Shown in pieces: positions 35,699 through 44,429 of a stretch of 64,000 bases of DNA. Where the stretch lies: the NCBI GenBank assembly GCA_000171835.1, contig ABHC01000003.1, positions 1-64,000 of the forward strand, in the 5' to 3' direction. Position 1 is the first letter of the stretch. The number at the start of each line of letters is the position of its first letter. Under the pieces are notes generated by a model. The model did no database searches. It saw nothing but the letters and a program-made list of their open reading frames with translations, and was not told the DNA's origin. Origin of the DNA: an alpha proteobacterium BAL199. GTDB taxonomy: Bacteria > Pseudomonadota > Alphaproteobacteria > Thalassobaculales > Thalassobaculaceae. Both the position numbers and the translations under genes were made by a program.

Positions 35699-36508
35699 AT
35701 GAGCCAAGCCTATGGAAACGGGACAGTTCTCTGCGCGGTTGACGGCCGGGGTGTTGCCACGGTCACGTTGAACCGGCCGGAGCGCAACAATGCCTACAAC
35801 AGCGACGTCATCGGCGGGCTGCTCGACGCGTTCGGCCGACTCGTTGCCGACGCCGCCGTCCGGATCGTGGTGATCCGCGGCAACGGCAAGCATTTCCAGG
35901 CCGGCGCCGACCTCGGCTGGCTGAAGGAGATCGGAGCGCTCTCCCCCGAGGAGAATATCGTTGTCTCACGGCGCACCGCCTCGGCCATTCGCGGATTGAC
36001 CGAGTTTCCGAAGCCGACGGTTGCGCTGATCCACGGGGGCTGCTTCGGCGGCGGCACCGGGATTGCCGCCGCGGCCGACGTGGTGATCGCCAGCCAGGAT
36101 GCGATCTTCTCGATCACCGAAGCGCGCTGGGGCGTGATGGCGGGAATCATCGTCCCGCACCTGAACGCCGCCATCGGGGTCCGCAACGTCCGGCGGTTCG
36201 CGCTGACCTGTGAGCGGTTCGGCGCGGTCGAGGCAAAGGAGTTGGGTCTGGTGCATATGGTTTGCCCGGAGGGCGGGCTGGACGCCGCCGCCGCACCGGT
36301 CATCGACGCACTGCTGATGTCGGCCCCGGAGGCGACCGCTCAGACGAAACGCCGAACGCTTATCGAAGCCGGTCTGATGATGACCGACGCGCACTTCGAG
36401 GAGCTCGTCGTGGAGCATTCGGCCAAGCGTCAGACCGCCGAAGCGGTCGAAGGCCTGGCCAGTTTCCTGGAGAAGCGGCCCCCGAACTGGTATCCGGGGC
36501 CGGCCTGA
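35699..36508 (+). CDS. Enoyl-CoA hydratase/isomerase family protein
   Basis: The 269-aa crotonase-fold enzyme has FQAGADLGWLKEIGA (oxyanion region 1, near residue 65) and HGGCFGGGTGIAAAADVVIA (oxyanion region 2, near residue 110), then the ITEARWGVMAGII segment. It resembles methylglutaconyl-CoA or geranoyl-type hydratases, but the substrate is not assigned. ATG 35699 follows the hydrolase stop by 2 nt, with GGGGG upstream. It converges on pdxJ. Confidence 0.88.
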   Translation: MSQAYGNGTVLCAVDGRGVATVTLNRPERNNAYNSDVIGGLLDAFGRLVADAAVRIVVIRGNGKHFQAGADLGWLKEIGALSPEENIVVSRRTASAIRGLTEFPKPTVALIHGGCFGGGTGIAAAADVVIASQDAIFSITEARWGVMAGIIVPHLNAAIGVRNVRRFALTCERFGAVEAKELGLVHMVCPEGGLDAAAAPVIDALLMSAPEATAQTKRRTLIEAGLMMTDAHFEELVVEHSAKRQTAEAVEGLASFLEKRPPNWYPGPA

Positions 36509-36509
36509 T

Positions 36510-37286
36510 CTACCGGGCAGCTGTTTTCAGGGACGCGCGCAGCGACTGCCCGGCCTCGAGGCACTTCTGATAGGCCTTCACCGACGCAGCCAAGCCCATC
36601 CACAGCGCATCGCCGATCAGGTGGTGGCCGATCGACACCTCATCGATCCACGGGATCGCGCTCGACAGCGTCGGCAGGTTATCCAAGGTGAGGTCATGCC
36701 CGGCGTTCAGGCCGAGACCGAGGTCCCGTGCCCGCTGCGCTGCCCCGACGAACACTGCGAGCACCTCTGCCTGCTTCGGCCCGCCAAACGCGTCGTAGTA
36801 CGGGCCGGTGTAGAGTTCGACCCGGTCAGCGCCGACCGCCTTCGCGCCCTCGATCACCGAAACATCGGGGTCGGCGAACAGCGACACCCGGCAGCCTATC
36901 TTCTTCAGCCGCGCCACGATCGGCGCCAAGATCCCCGCATCGGCCGGCAAGTCCCAGCCGTGGTCCGACGTCGATTGCTCCGGTGCGTCGGGGACCAGCG
37001 TCACCTGGTCGGGCCGTACCCGCTCGATGAGGTCGAGGAACCGGTCGTCGGGGTACCCCTCGACGTTGAACTCCCGGTCCGCCCATTCCGGGGCCTTCAA
37101 CAGTTCCGCCAGATCGAATACGTCGCGCTCCCGGATGTGCCGGGCGTCCGGCCGCGGGTGCACCGTCACGCCTGCGGCCCCGGCCTCCAGCACGATCCGA
37201 GCCGCCTTGAGCACGCTCGGCGCGTCATGATGCCGGGTGTTCCGCAGGGTAGCCACTTTGTTGAGATTGACGCTGAGCGCGGTCAT
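36510..37286 (-). CDS. pdxJ: Pyridoxine 5'-phosphate synthase PdxJ
   Basis: PdxJ condenses 1-deoxyxylulose-5-phosphate with 3-amino-2-oxopropyl phosphate to form pyridoxine 5'-phosphate, the last ring-closing step of vitamin B6 synthesis. The TIM-barrel motifs are intact: SVNLNKVATLRNTR, GVTVHPRPDARHI, VTLVPDAPEQSTSDHGWDL, GLNAGHDLTLDNL and DEVSIGHHLIGDAL. Length of 258 aa is typical. The start at 37286 is chosen by homology. Confidence 0.96.
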   Translation of the reverse strand: MTALSVNLNKVATLRNTRHHDAPSVLKAARIVLEAGAAGVTVHPRPDARHIRERDVFDLAELLKAPEWADREFNVEGYPDDRFLDLIERVRPDQVTLVPDAPEQSTSDHGWDLPADAGILAPIVARLKKIGCRVSLFADPDVSVIEGAKAVGADRVELYTGPYYDAFGGPKQAEVLAVFVGAAQRARDLGLGLNAGHDLTLDNLPTLSSAIPWIDEVSIGHHLIGDALWMGLAASVKAYQKCLEAGQSLRASLKTAAR

Positions 37287-37611
37287 GCAGGTTTGTCCCG
37301 TCGTGAAAGCCTGATCACCGAATACGATCATCGATCATGGCTCCGTATTCAAACCCGAATTCATCCGCTGTGTGGAGCCAATGGATCGCTCGATCTTCGG
37401 ACCAACGAGCCTGCAGGCACTCTCACTGCGATTTGTTCGTAATTCCGCATCATATCCGTTATTACGAACAAATCGCTTGGCATCGATGCGCTGAGTTCGT
37501 ATTTAGAGGCCGGCAGCGACGTCGAAACGTCTCTTGAATTTCATATGTACACGAACGATTATCTTGTTCGACTGACCGTGAACGATCACTGCGGAATGGG
37601 ATATCTGCACG
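37287..37611. other. Divergent pdxJ/fpr intergenic region
   Basis: This 325-nt gene-free spacer is more AT-rich than its surroundings. It contains a perfect 16-bp inverted repeat (listed separately) and further TTCGTA-like half-sites at 37496-37501, 37551-37556 and 37566-37570. No protein of note is encoded. It must hold the promoters of both pdxJ and the ferredoxin-NADP reductase gene. Confidence 0.7.
37428..37476. repeat. Perfect 16-bp inverted repeat upstream of fpr
   Basis: Arms GCGATTTGTTCGTAAT (37428-37443) and ATTACGAACAAATCGC (37461-37476) are separated by 17 nt. There is no T tract, and it lies about 135 nt before the fpr start. It could form a cruciform or, more likely, bind a dimeric regulator. 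Confidence 0.75.
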
Positions 37612-38385
37612 ATGAGCAATCTGAACACCGAGACCGTTCTCAGCGTCCATCACTGGACCGACACGCTGTTCAGCTTCACCACCACGCGGGATCCTGGGTT
37701 CCGGTTCGCTAACGGCCAGTTCACGATGATCGGCCTCGAGGTCGAGGGCAAGCCGCTGCTGCGCGCCTATTCGATGGCGAGCGCCAATCACGAGGACCGG
37801 CTGGAGTTCCTGAGCATCAAGGTGCAGGACGGCCCGCTGACCTCCCGCCTCCAGCATCTCAAGGAGGGTGACCGCATCCTGGTCGGCCGCAAGCCAACCG
37901 GTACGTTGGTGCAGGACAACCTGCTGCCCGGCCGCAACCTCTATCTGATCGGCACCGGCACCGGGCTCGCGCCGTTTCTCAGCCTGATCAAGGATCCGGA
38001 AAGCTACGAGCGCTACGAGAACGTCGTACTGGTCCATGGCTGCCGGAAAGTGGCCGAACTGGCCTATGGTGAATGGATCTCCAGCGAGTTCCCAAAGGAC
38101 GAACTGCTCGGTGATTACGTTCGCGAGAAGCTGCGCTACTACCCGACGGTCACCCGCGAGCCGTTCCGCCATCGCGGTCGGATCACCGACCTGATGCTGT
38201 CGAACAAGCTGACCGACGACCTCGGCCTACCGATGCTCGATCCCGAACACGACCGGGCAATGCTGTGCGGCAGCCCGGCGATGCTCAAGGACCTGAAGGT
38301 AATCCTCGAGGAACTTGGCTTCACCGAAGGCAGCAACAACCATCCCGGCTCCTACGTCATCGAGCGGGCGTTCGTCGAACGCTGA
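37612..38385 (+). CDS. fpr: Ferredoxin-NADP reductase
   Basis: This FAD enzyme moves electrons between NADPH and ferredoxin or flavodoxin, often in oxidative-stress defence and Fe-S assembly. The 257-aa protein has the FAD motif RAYSMAS (residues ~52-58), the NADP-binding GTGTGLAPFLSLIKD, the LVHGCRKVAELAY segment and the C-terminal VIERAFVER typical of bacterial Fpr. It is preceded by the inverted-repeat-rich spacer. Confidence 0.94.
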   Translation: MSNLNTETVLSVHHWTDTLFSFTTTRDPGFRFANGQFTMIGLEVEGKPLLRAYSMASANHEDRLEFLSIKVQDGPLTSRLQHLKEGDRILVGRKPTGTLVQDNLLPGRNLYLIGTGTGLAPFLSLIKDPESYERYENVVLVHGCRKVAELAYGEWISSEFPKDELLGDYVREKLRYYPTVTREPFRHRGRITDLMLSNKLTDDLGLPMLDPEHDRAMLCGSPAMLKDLKVILEELGFTEGSNNHPGSYVIERAFVER

Positions 38386-38504
38386 CCGTCCGGTCATCCG
38401 ACGTCGCATAGGTACACGCGCCCAATTGATCCATGGCAGTATCGGCGTCGATGAAATCGGCGTTGGATGGGGCAATTGGACACGGATCTGGGATCGTGAC
38501 CGGC

Positions 38505-39062
38505 ATGGACGAGACGGTCACCGGCGCCGAGGCAATCGTGCTGATTGCGATGCTGGTCCTTGGCATCACAATCCTCGCCTACACCATTCGCACCGGCGTG
38601 CCCCCGATGCCGACCAGTCCCGGTACGCGAGCCGTCATGCTGCGCCTGCTGCCCCAGCAGATCGACGGGGTGATCTACGATCTGGGGTCCGGTTGGGGAG
38701 GCTTGGCCTTGGCCATCGCCAAGCGCTACCAGCACAATCAGGTGGTGGGCATCGAGTTGTCGCCGATTCCCTGGCTGTTCGCGCGTGCACGCCTGGCCAT
38801 GTGGCCGCGGCCGAACCTGACCTACCGGCGCGCCGATCTGTTGGGCGAACGGTTGTACAATGCCGGGGCAATCGTCTGCTACCTGATGCCCAGGGTCATG
38901 CAGAAGCTGGCCCCGAAGCTGGACGACGAATTGCGCCCGGGCACGGTAGTCGTCGCCTACAGTTTTGCGGTGAACCACTGGCGACCGGACACCGTGGCCG
39001 TTGAAGCGGAGTCCGGTCCGGCGCCGATTTACCGCTACACGGTCGGCAGCCCCGGCCGCTAG
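38505..39062 (+). CDS. Membrane-anchored SAM-dependent methyltransferase
   Basis: The 185-aa protein has one N-terminal membrane helix (AIVLIAMLVLGITILAYTI). A short methyltransferase domain follows with SAM motif I VIYDLGSGWGGLALAIAK and acidic loop VVGIELSP. The acceptor is unknown. The start is uncertain (GTG 38496 and ATG 38451 are alternatives). Its stop overlaps the convergent dctM gene by 4 nt. Confidence 0.75.
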   Translation: MDETVTGAEAIVLIAMLVLGITILAYTIRTGVPPMPTSPGTRAVMLRLLPQQIDGVIYDLGSGWGGLALAIAKRYQHNQVVGIELSPIPWLFARARLAMWPRPNLTYRRADLLGERLYNAGAIVCYLMPRVMQKLAPKLDDELRPGTVVVAYSFAVNHWRPDTVAVEAESGPAPIYRYTVGSPGR

Positions 39063-40369
39063 CCGGGTCCCTGCCGCATGGTTTCCGGCAGGAACAGCAC
39101 GATTTCCGGGAACGCGACGATCAGCCCGACCGCCACCACCATCACTAGGAACATCGGGATCGCCGCACGCGCGATGTAGCCCATATCGTGGTCGGTCATG
39201 CCCTGCAGGACGAACAGGTTGAACCCCACCGGTGGCGTGATCTGCGCCATCTCCACCACGATCACCAGGAAGATGCCGAACCAGACGATGTCGATGCCGG
39301 CCTGACGGATCATCGGCTCGACCACCGCCATCGTCAGCACCACCGATGAGATACCGTCGAGGAAACATCCCAGCACGATGTAGAAGATCGTCAGCGCGAA
39401 GATCAGCATCAACGGCGAGAGCTGCAGCGAGCCGATGAACTCGGCCACATGCCGGGGCAGGCCAGTGAACCCCATCGCCAGCGTCAGGAAGTGCGCACCC
39501 GCCAGGATGAGCGCGATCATGCAGGAGGTCTTGGTAGCGCCCAGCAGGCTCTCGACGAAATTTTCCCAAGTCAGCGAGCCCTGGACCAGCGACAGCAACA
39601 GCGCGCCGATCACCCCGAGCACCGCCGCCTCGGTCGCAGTCGCGATGCCGAAATAGATCGACCCCAACACGGTCAAAATCAGACCGACCACCGGCAGCAG
39701 GTAGATCGAGCGCTTGACCTTGCCGATGAAGTTCATCGGTTCGCCCTGGTCTGGCATCAGGTCCGGCTGCAACAGGGCGCGGATGCCGATATAGCCCATG
39801 AACAGCCCGGCCAGCATGATGCCCGGCAGGATTCCCGCCATGAACAGTTGCGCGATGCTCTCGTTCACGGTCACGCCGTACACGATCATGATGATCGACG
39901 GCGGGATCAGTAGGCCGAGCGTGCCGGCGCCGGCCAGCGTGCCGATGATCATGCTTTCCGGGTATTTCCGGCGACGCAATTCGGGGATCGACATCTTGCC
40001 AACGGTCGCCAGGGTCGCCGCCGACGATCCCGAGACCGCAGCGAACACCGCGCAGCCGACGATGTTGGTGTGCAACAGGCGGCCCGGCAGCGCCGTCATC
40101 CACGGCGCCAATCCACGGAACAGATCCTCCGACAGGCGGGTTCGGAACAGAATGTCACCCATCCAGATGAACAGCGGCAGCGCCGTCAGCGTCCAAGACG
40201 AGGTCGCCGACCAGATCGTCGTCGCCATCGCGTCGCCAACCGGCCGTGAGGTGAACAGCTCCATTCCGATCAAGGCCACGCCGACCAGCGACAGCCCGAC
40301 CCACAGGCCGGAGCCCAGCAGGAAGAACAGGGTGATCAGGAATATGCCTGTAAGCAGTGCGTCTTCCAT
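39059..40369 (-). CDS. dctM: TRAP transporter large permease DctM
   Basis: The 436-aa inner-membrane protein has about 12 hydrophobic segments and DctM signatures: GCAVFAAVSGSSAATLATVG, GTLGLLIPPSIIMIVYG and AQITPPVGFNLFVLQGM. It forms the Na+-driven channel with DctQ. It lies 12 nt downstream of dctQ. No binding-protein gene adjoins it. Confidence 0.94.
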   Translation of the reverse strand: MEDALLTGIFLITLFFLLGSGLWVGLSLVGVALIGMELFTSRPVGDAMATTIWSATSSWTLTALPLFIWMGDILFRTRLSEDLFRGLAPWMTALPGRLLHTNIVGCAVFAAVSGSSAATLATVGKMSIPELRRRKYPESMIIGTLAGAGTLGLLIPPSIIMIVYGVTVNESIAQLFMAGILPGIMLAGLFMGYIGIRALLQPDLMPDQGEPMNFIGKVKRSIYLLPVVGLILTVLGSIYFGIATATEAAVLGVIGALLLSLVQGSLTWENFVESLLGATKTSCMIALILAGAHFLTLAMGFTGLPRHVAEFIGSLQLSPLMLIFALTIFYIVLGCFLDGISSVVLTMAVVEPMIRQAGIDIVWFGIFLVIVVEMAQITPPVGFNLFVLQGMTDHDMGYIARAAIPMFLVMVVAVGLIVAFPEIVLFLPETMRQGPG

Positions 40370-40381
40370 GGCTCGCCCTCC

Positions 40382-40897
40382 CTACTCGACCGCAGCGGGT
40401 TCGCCGCCGATCTTCTCGATCGGCGCACCGCGCGCCACGGCGACCAATCGGTCGAGCAACGCGATCGCGTAGATCGTCGAGCCGATCGCCATGCCGAGTT
40501 GCGGGATCCAGAGCGGGGTCACATCCGATCCCTCGCTGACTTCGCCAAACGCATACGAAACCTGCACCATCTTGATCGAGAACCGGGCAACGTAGGCGGC
40601 CAGGAAGGTGCCCACCCCAAGGCACCACAACTCGGCCAGCCAGCGGGCGCGGCCTTCCAGTCGGGACAGCACGAGAGCAACCCGGATATGCCCACCAGCC
40701 TTGAAGGTGTAGGCGAGCGCCAGGAACGACGAGGCGGCCATGGCATAGCCGGCATATGCGTTGAGGCCGGGCAGGTAAGTGCCAAACAGCCGCGCGATCA
40801 CCGAGGTGACGATCAGCACGCCGATCGACATCATGAACAATGCAGCCAGCATCCCGGCTCCGAGATAGAGCCCGTCCAGACAACGTCGAATCATCAT
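40382..40897 (-). CDS. dctQ: TRAP transporter small permease DctQ
   Basis: This four-helix membrane protein of 171 aa has the family segment FLALAYTFKAGGHIRVALVLSR-like in its middle and a conserved second half (WLAELWCLGVGTFLAAY). It partners DctM encoded just downstream. Tandem ATGs at 40897 and 40894 follow a GGGGGA ribosome site. An exported sulfatase gene lies 157 nt upstream on the same strand and may supply the substrate. Confidence 0.88.
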   Translation of the reverse strand: MMIRRCLDGLYLGAGMLAALFMMSIGVLIVTSVIARLFGTYLPGLNAYAGYAMAASSFLALAYTFKAGGHIRVALVLSRLEGRARWLAELWCLGVGTFLAAYVARFSIKMVQVSYAFGEVSEGSDVTPLWIPQLGMAIGSTIYAIALLDRLVAVARGAPIEKIGGEPAAVE

Positions 40898-41054
40898 TCC
40901 CCCGCAGCGCGCTAGGCCGGCTCTCCGGCAGTGCCAGCATGACGGGGTTTTCGCAGTCGCGAAAGAGGCGGAGTCGGTGGCCGAGCGAATGCTCCGCTTA
41001 GCGAAAATCGTCCCCGGCGACGACTGCCGCCGCCGGGAACGCCGTCGATGCACA

Positions 41055-42521
41055 CTACTTACTGGCAGCCACCTTCAATGACGCCCCCACCGGCGCGTCC
41101 TCGATCTCCCGGCAGTTCTTCCCCGCGCAATTGGACAATTCGGCAGCCCGCTGAGCGAGTTCCTTGAGGAACGCCGGGTCCGCCGTGGCCGCCATGTTGG
41201 CGAGTTGATGGGGATCCGCCGTCAGGTCGTACAACTCGCACTCGCCAGTCGCGTACTCGACATAGGTCCAGCCCTCGGTGCGAACGGCGTGGAAGGTTGC
41301 GGCACCGACTAAACCATCGGTCTCGGTCTGCCGCCGCTCGATCCCGAAGCTTTGGCGCCAAGGTTGGGTCGGATCCTGCAGCAACGGCAGGAATGAGCGC
41401 CCATCCGCGAAGCTCGGCGGCGTGACGCCGGCGACCGCCGCGAAGGTCGGGGCCAGGTCATTGTTGAGGACCATCTGGGTCACACGGCCGCCCTTGGGCA
41501 CGCCGGGTCCACGCATCACGAATGGAACCCGGATGTCCTCCTCGTAGGCCGTGGTCTTGCCGTACTGCTGGCGGTGTTCACCCATGTGCCAACCGTTATC
41601 GCTGGTATAGATGAGGTAGGTGTTTTCGAGCTGTCCGACCGCCTCCAGGGTGTTGACGATGGATTCGACCATATCGTCCATCGCCTGCAGCGACCGTAGT
41701 CGACGCCGGTACATGTCCTCGATCCAGGCGATCTGGTCGGCGCTGAGCGGCGGCAGGTCGCGAATGTAGGCCGGCTTGTCGCTGACATCGGCTTCGTCGA
41801 ACGAAGCCGGTCGGGGATAGGGCGTGTCGGCAAACAGATCGGCATGCCGGGGCGCCGCGGTCGCCGGACCGTGCGGAGCATACGGCGTCACAAAGAAGAA
41901 GAACGGCTTGCCGGTGTCGGCGGCCCGGCGGATCGCCGAGACCGTGTGGCCGGCGATCACGTCCGTCAGGTAGTCCTCAGGCTTGCTGCCATAGGAGACA
42001 TGCCGGCCGTTCTCGTTGAGCACGTAGTTGTAATAGTCGTGGCCGGCCGCGTACCACTCGTCCCAACCCGGCGGAACATAGGTCTGCTCGTTCGGCTCGT
42101 ACTGGTTCATGTATTTGCCGATGAGGCCTGTGTAATAGCCGGCATCGTGCAGCCAGGTCGCAACCGTCGACTGATCGTGACCGAGGGTTCGGAACTTGTG
42201 CCCGCCGCCGCTTGGCAGGACGTTTCCCTGGATCCGGTGGTTGTGGGAATACTGGCCGCGCAGGGTGGTGGCCCGCGATGGACAGCACAGTGAGTACGTC
42301 ACGAAATAATTGTCGAAGCTGACCCCCTGATCCTCGATCAATGCCCTGGTCTTCGGCATGTAGCTGTGGATCGCGACATCCTCGTCGTCGGACAGAATCA
42401 GGATCACATTCGGACGCGGCTTGGCCGGGTCGGCAATCGCCGGCCGCACCGGGGCGACCGCCCATGCGGCACAGACCGCAAGCAGGCCGATCAGGCCTGC
42501 TCCACACCTTAACGCTCTCAT
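41055..42521 (-). CDS. Exported sulfatase (N-acetylglucosamine-6-sulfatase-like)
   Basis: This 488-aa protein has a signal peptide (residues 1-30). It has the DNA-sequence-encoded signature SLCCPSRATTLRG, with the formylglycine Cys at residue 79. Metal motifs NVILILSDDEDV and IYTSDNGWHMGEH, and the layout (FDNYFVTYSLCCPSR, GLIGKYMNQY) resemble the GNS/heparan-type sulfatases. It probably desulfates a polysaccharide or glycan in the periplasm. AAAGGA precedes the ATG. It is upstream of the TRAP QM pair on the same strand. Confidence 0.88.
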   Translation of the reverse strand: MRALRCGAGLIGLLAVCAAWAVAPVRPAIADPAKPRPNVILILSDDEDVAIHSYMPKTRALIEDQGVSFDNYFVTYSLCCPSRATTLRGQYSHNHRIQGNVLPSGGGHKFRTLGHDQSTVATWLHDAGYYTGLIGKYMNQYEPNEQTYVPPGWDEWYAAGHDYYNYVLNENGRHVSYGSKPEDYLTDVIAGHTVSAIRRAADTGKPFFFFVTPYAPHGPATAAPRHADLFADTPYPRPASFDEADVSDKPAYIRDLPPLSADQIAWIEDMYRRRLRSLQAMDDMVESIVNTLEAVGQLENTYLIYTSDNGWHMGEHRQQYGKTTAYEEDIRVPFVMRGPGVPKGGRVTQMVLNNDLAPTFAAVAGVTPPSFADGRSFLPLLQDPTQPWRQSFGIERRQTETDGLVGAATFHAVRTEGWTYVEYATGECELYDLTADPHQLANMAATADPAFLKELAQRAAELSNCAGKNCREIEDAPVGASLKVAASK

Positions 42522-42767
42522 CAACGTTCCTTTCAAAATCGCCGGCAGGCAAACCGCACGGCTGTGAGCGTTCCGGCAAAACGCCGGTATCAAGGCTGAT
42601 CATCCCGCCGCCAACATCGTGCGCGGATACTGGTTAATTTTTCGTTTCACAGACAGGCACAGTCGCGCCCGGTTGTGGATTTGGTGCTTGCCCTCATGCC
42701 GCCGCCAACAGACCCGTTCCACCGCGACCGCTTGCCGCCCATCCCGCCCGGTGATACCGCCAGACAC

Positions 42768-43874
42768 ATGGATGTTCTCACCTCACTCAGATCGAGTTTC
42801 GCCGACGAATACGGCGATGCCCGACGCCTGTTCCTCGACGCTGCGACTGCCGCCGGGGCCAGCCTCACCGCCTGGGAAAACCCGAGCAGCGGCCCGCGCG
42901 GCGAGCCGCTGACCACTGATGTCGCCTGGCTCGGGCCACAGGATGCCCAGCGGGTGATGGTGGTGATCAGCGCTACCCACGGCGTCGAAGGCTTCTGCGG
43001 CTCCGGTGTCCAGGTTGACTGGCTGACCAACGGCAGCGCGGCGCGGTTGCCGGACGACACTGCGGTACTGCTGATCCACGCCCTGAACTGCCACGGCTTT
43101 GCCTGGTGGCGGCGGGTCACCGAGGAGGGTTGCGACCTCAACCGCAACTTCGTCGACTTCAGCCAGCCGCTGCCGGAGAACCCGGGGCACGACGAACTGG
43201 TCGACAGCTTTGTGCCAGAATCGCTTGACGGCGCGACCCTGGCAGCCACTGAAGCCAAGATCGCCACGTGGCGTGCACAGCATGGCGAGGCCGCGTTCCA
43301 GGCCGCCCGCAAGGCCGGGCAGTACAAGCACCCTCATTCCATGTTCTTCGGCGGCTTCGCTCCGACCCGGGCGCGGCAAACCCTGGCGGACGTGGTGGCA
43401 ACCTATGGCTTGACGGAACGCCGAACCGTCTCGGTGATCGACGTCCACACTGGCCTCGGTCCATTCGGCTATGGCGAGCCAATCTGCGGACACAAGCGCG
43501 GCAGCGTCGCGCTGGACCGGGTCCTGTCGATGTACGAGGATTCCACGGGCCTGCCGGCCGAGGGTGCGTCGTTCTCGATCCCCTTGAACGGGACCCAAGG
43601 CAAGTTCTGGCAGCCCCTGATGGGCGAGCGCTACACCTACGTCGCGCTGGAATACGGCACCTACAATCAGGAACGCAGCCGCCGCGCACTGCGCGCCGAT
43701 CACTGGCTGCACAATCAGGGCGATTTCAACTGGGATTCCGAAGACGCCCAGGCGATCAAGCAGGCGATCAAATGGCACTACTACCCGGCGACCGACGCCT
43801 GGAAGGAGATGGTGCTGTTCCGCTCCCGCCAAGTGATCCGCCAGACCCTGGAGGGACTGGAGCGTTTCGGATGA
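42768..43874 (+). CDS. DUF2817 zinc-carboxypeptidase-like protein
   Basis: The 368-aa protein belongs to DUF2817, related to M14 carboxypeptidases. Candidate zinc ligands are His and Glu in ISATHGVEGFCGS (near residue 70) and the later His in VIDVHTGLGPFGYGE. The ALEYGTYNQE segment, near residue 290, holds a likely catalytic Glu. Substrates of the family are unknown. ATG 42768 fits the family N-terminus; ATG 42696 is an alternative. It is coupled to the DinB gene by an ATGA overlap. Confidence 0.88.
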   Translation: MDVLTSLRSSFADEYGDARRLFLDAATAAGASLTAWENPSSGPRGEPLTTDVAWLGPQDAQRVMVVISATHGVEGFCGSGVQVDWLTNGSAARLPDDTAVLLIHALNCHGFAWWRRVTEEGCDLNRNFVDFSQPLPENPGHDELVDSFVPESLDGATLAATEAKIATWRAQHGEAAFQAARKAGQYKHPHSMFFGGFAPTRARQTLADVVATYGLTERRTVSVIDVHTGLGPFGYGEPICGHKRGSVALDRVLSMYEDSTGLPAEGASFSIPLNGTQGKFWQPLMGERYTYVALEYGTYNQERSRRALRADHWLHNQGDFNWDSEDAQAIKQAIKWHYYPATDAWKEMVLFRSRQVIRQTLEGLERFG

Positions 43875-44374
43875 GCGCTTCGACTGATCACTGGCAGCAG
43901 ATGGCGCGGTACAACACACGCGCCAACCATCTCCTGTACGACGCGGTCGCCAAGCTGTCCGACTCGGAGTACCGCAAGCCGCGCGCCGCGTTCTTCGACT
44001 CGATCCACGGCACGCTGAATCATATTTTGCTCGGCGACCGAATATGGATGACCCGGTTCGAAGGTGCCACCCACCCGTCGACCAACCTGGACGCTGAGTT
44101 GCACACTGACTTCGCCGAGCTTCGGGCCGCCCGGGAACAGATGGATGCCCGCATCGAGGCGTTCATGGACCGGCGGATCGACGACGCCTTCCTCGCCTCG
44201 TCGATCCGTTACGTAAACAACGCCGGGCTCGACAGTGACGACCCGGTCGCAACTCTGTTGCCGCATTTCTTCAACCACCAGACCCACCACCGCGGCCAGG
44301 TCCACGGACTGCTGAGCCAGACCGAAGTGCCGCCGCCATCACTCGACCTGCACCGGGTGCTGCGTCCGATGTAA
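43871..44374 (+). CDS. DinB-family metal-binding protein
   Basis: The 167-aa four-helix protein has three His ligands typical of DinB/YfiT proteins: one in SIHGTLNHILLGDRIW (near residue 48) and two in HFFNHQTHHRGQVHGLL (near residue 140). Family members include thiol-dependent S-transferases; the exact role is unknown. The start overlaps the DUF2817 stop (ATGA), which indicates joint translation. Confidence 0.9.
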   Translation: MSASTDHWQQMARYNTRANHLLYDAVAKLSDSEYRKPRAAFFDSIHGTLNHILLGDRIWMTRFEGATHPSTNLDAELHTDFAELRAAREQMDARIEAFMDRRIDDAFLASSIRYVNNAGLDSDDPVATLLPHFFNHQTHHRGQVHGLLSQTEVPPPSLDLHRVLRPM

Positions 44375-44429
44375 GGCGAGCGCGCGCCACTCGCGTCACG
44401 CTGGCCTGCACGGCTGAATCCGATAGTCG

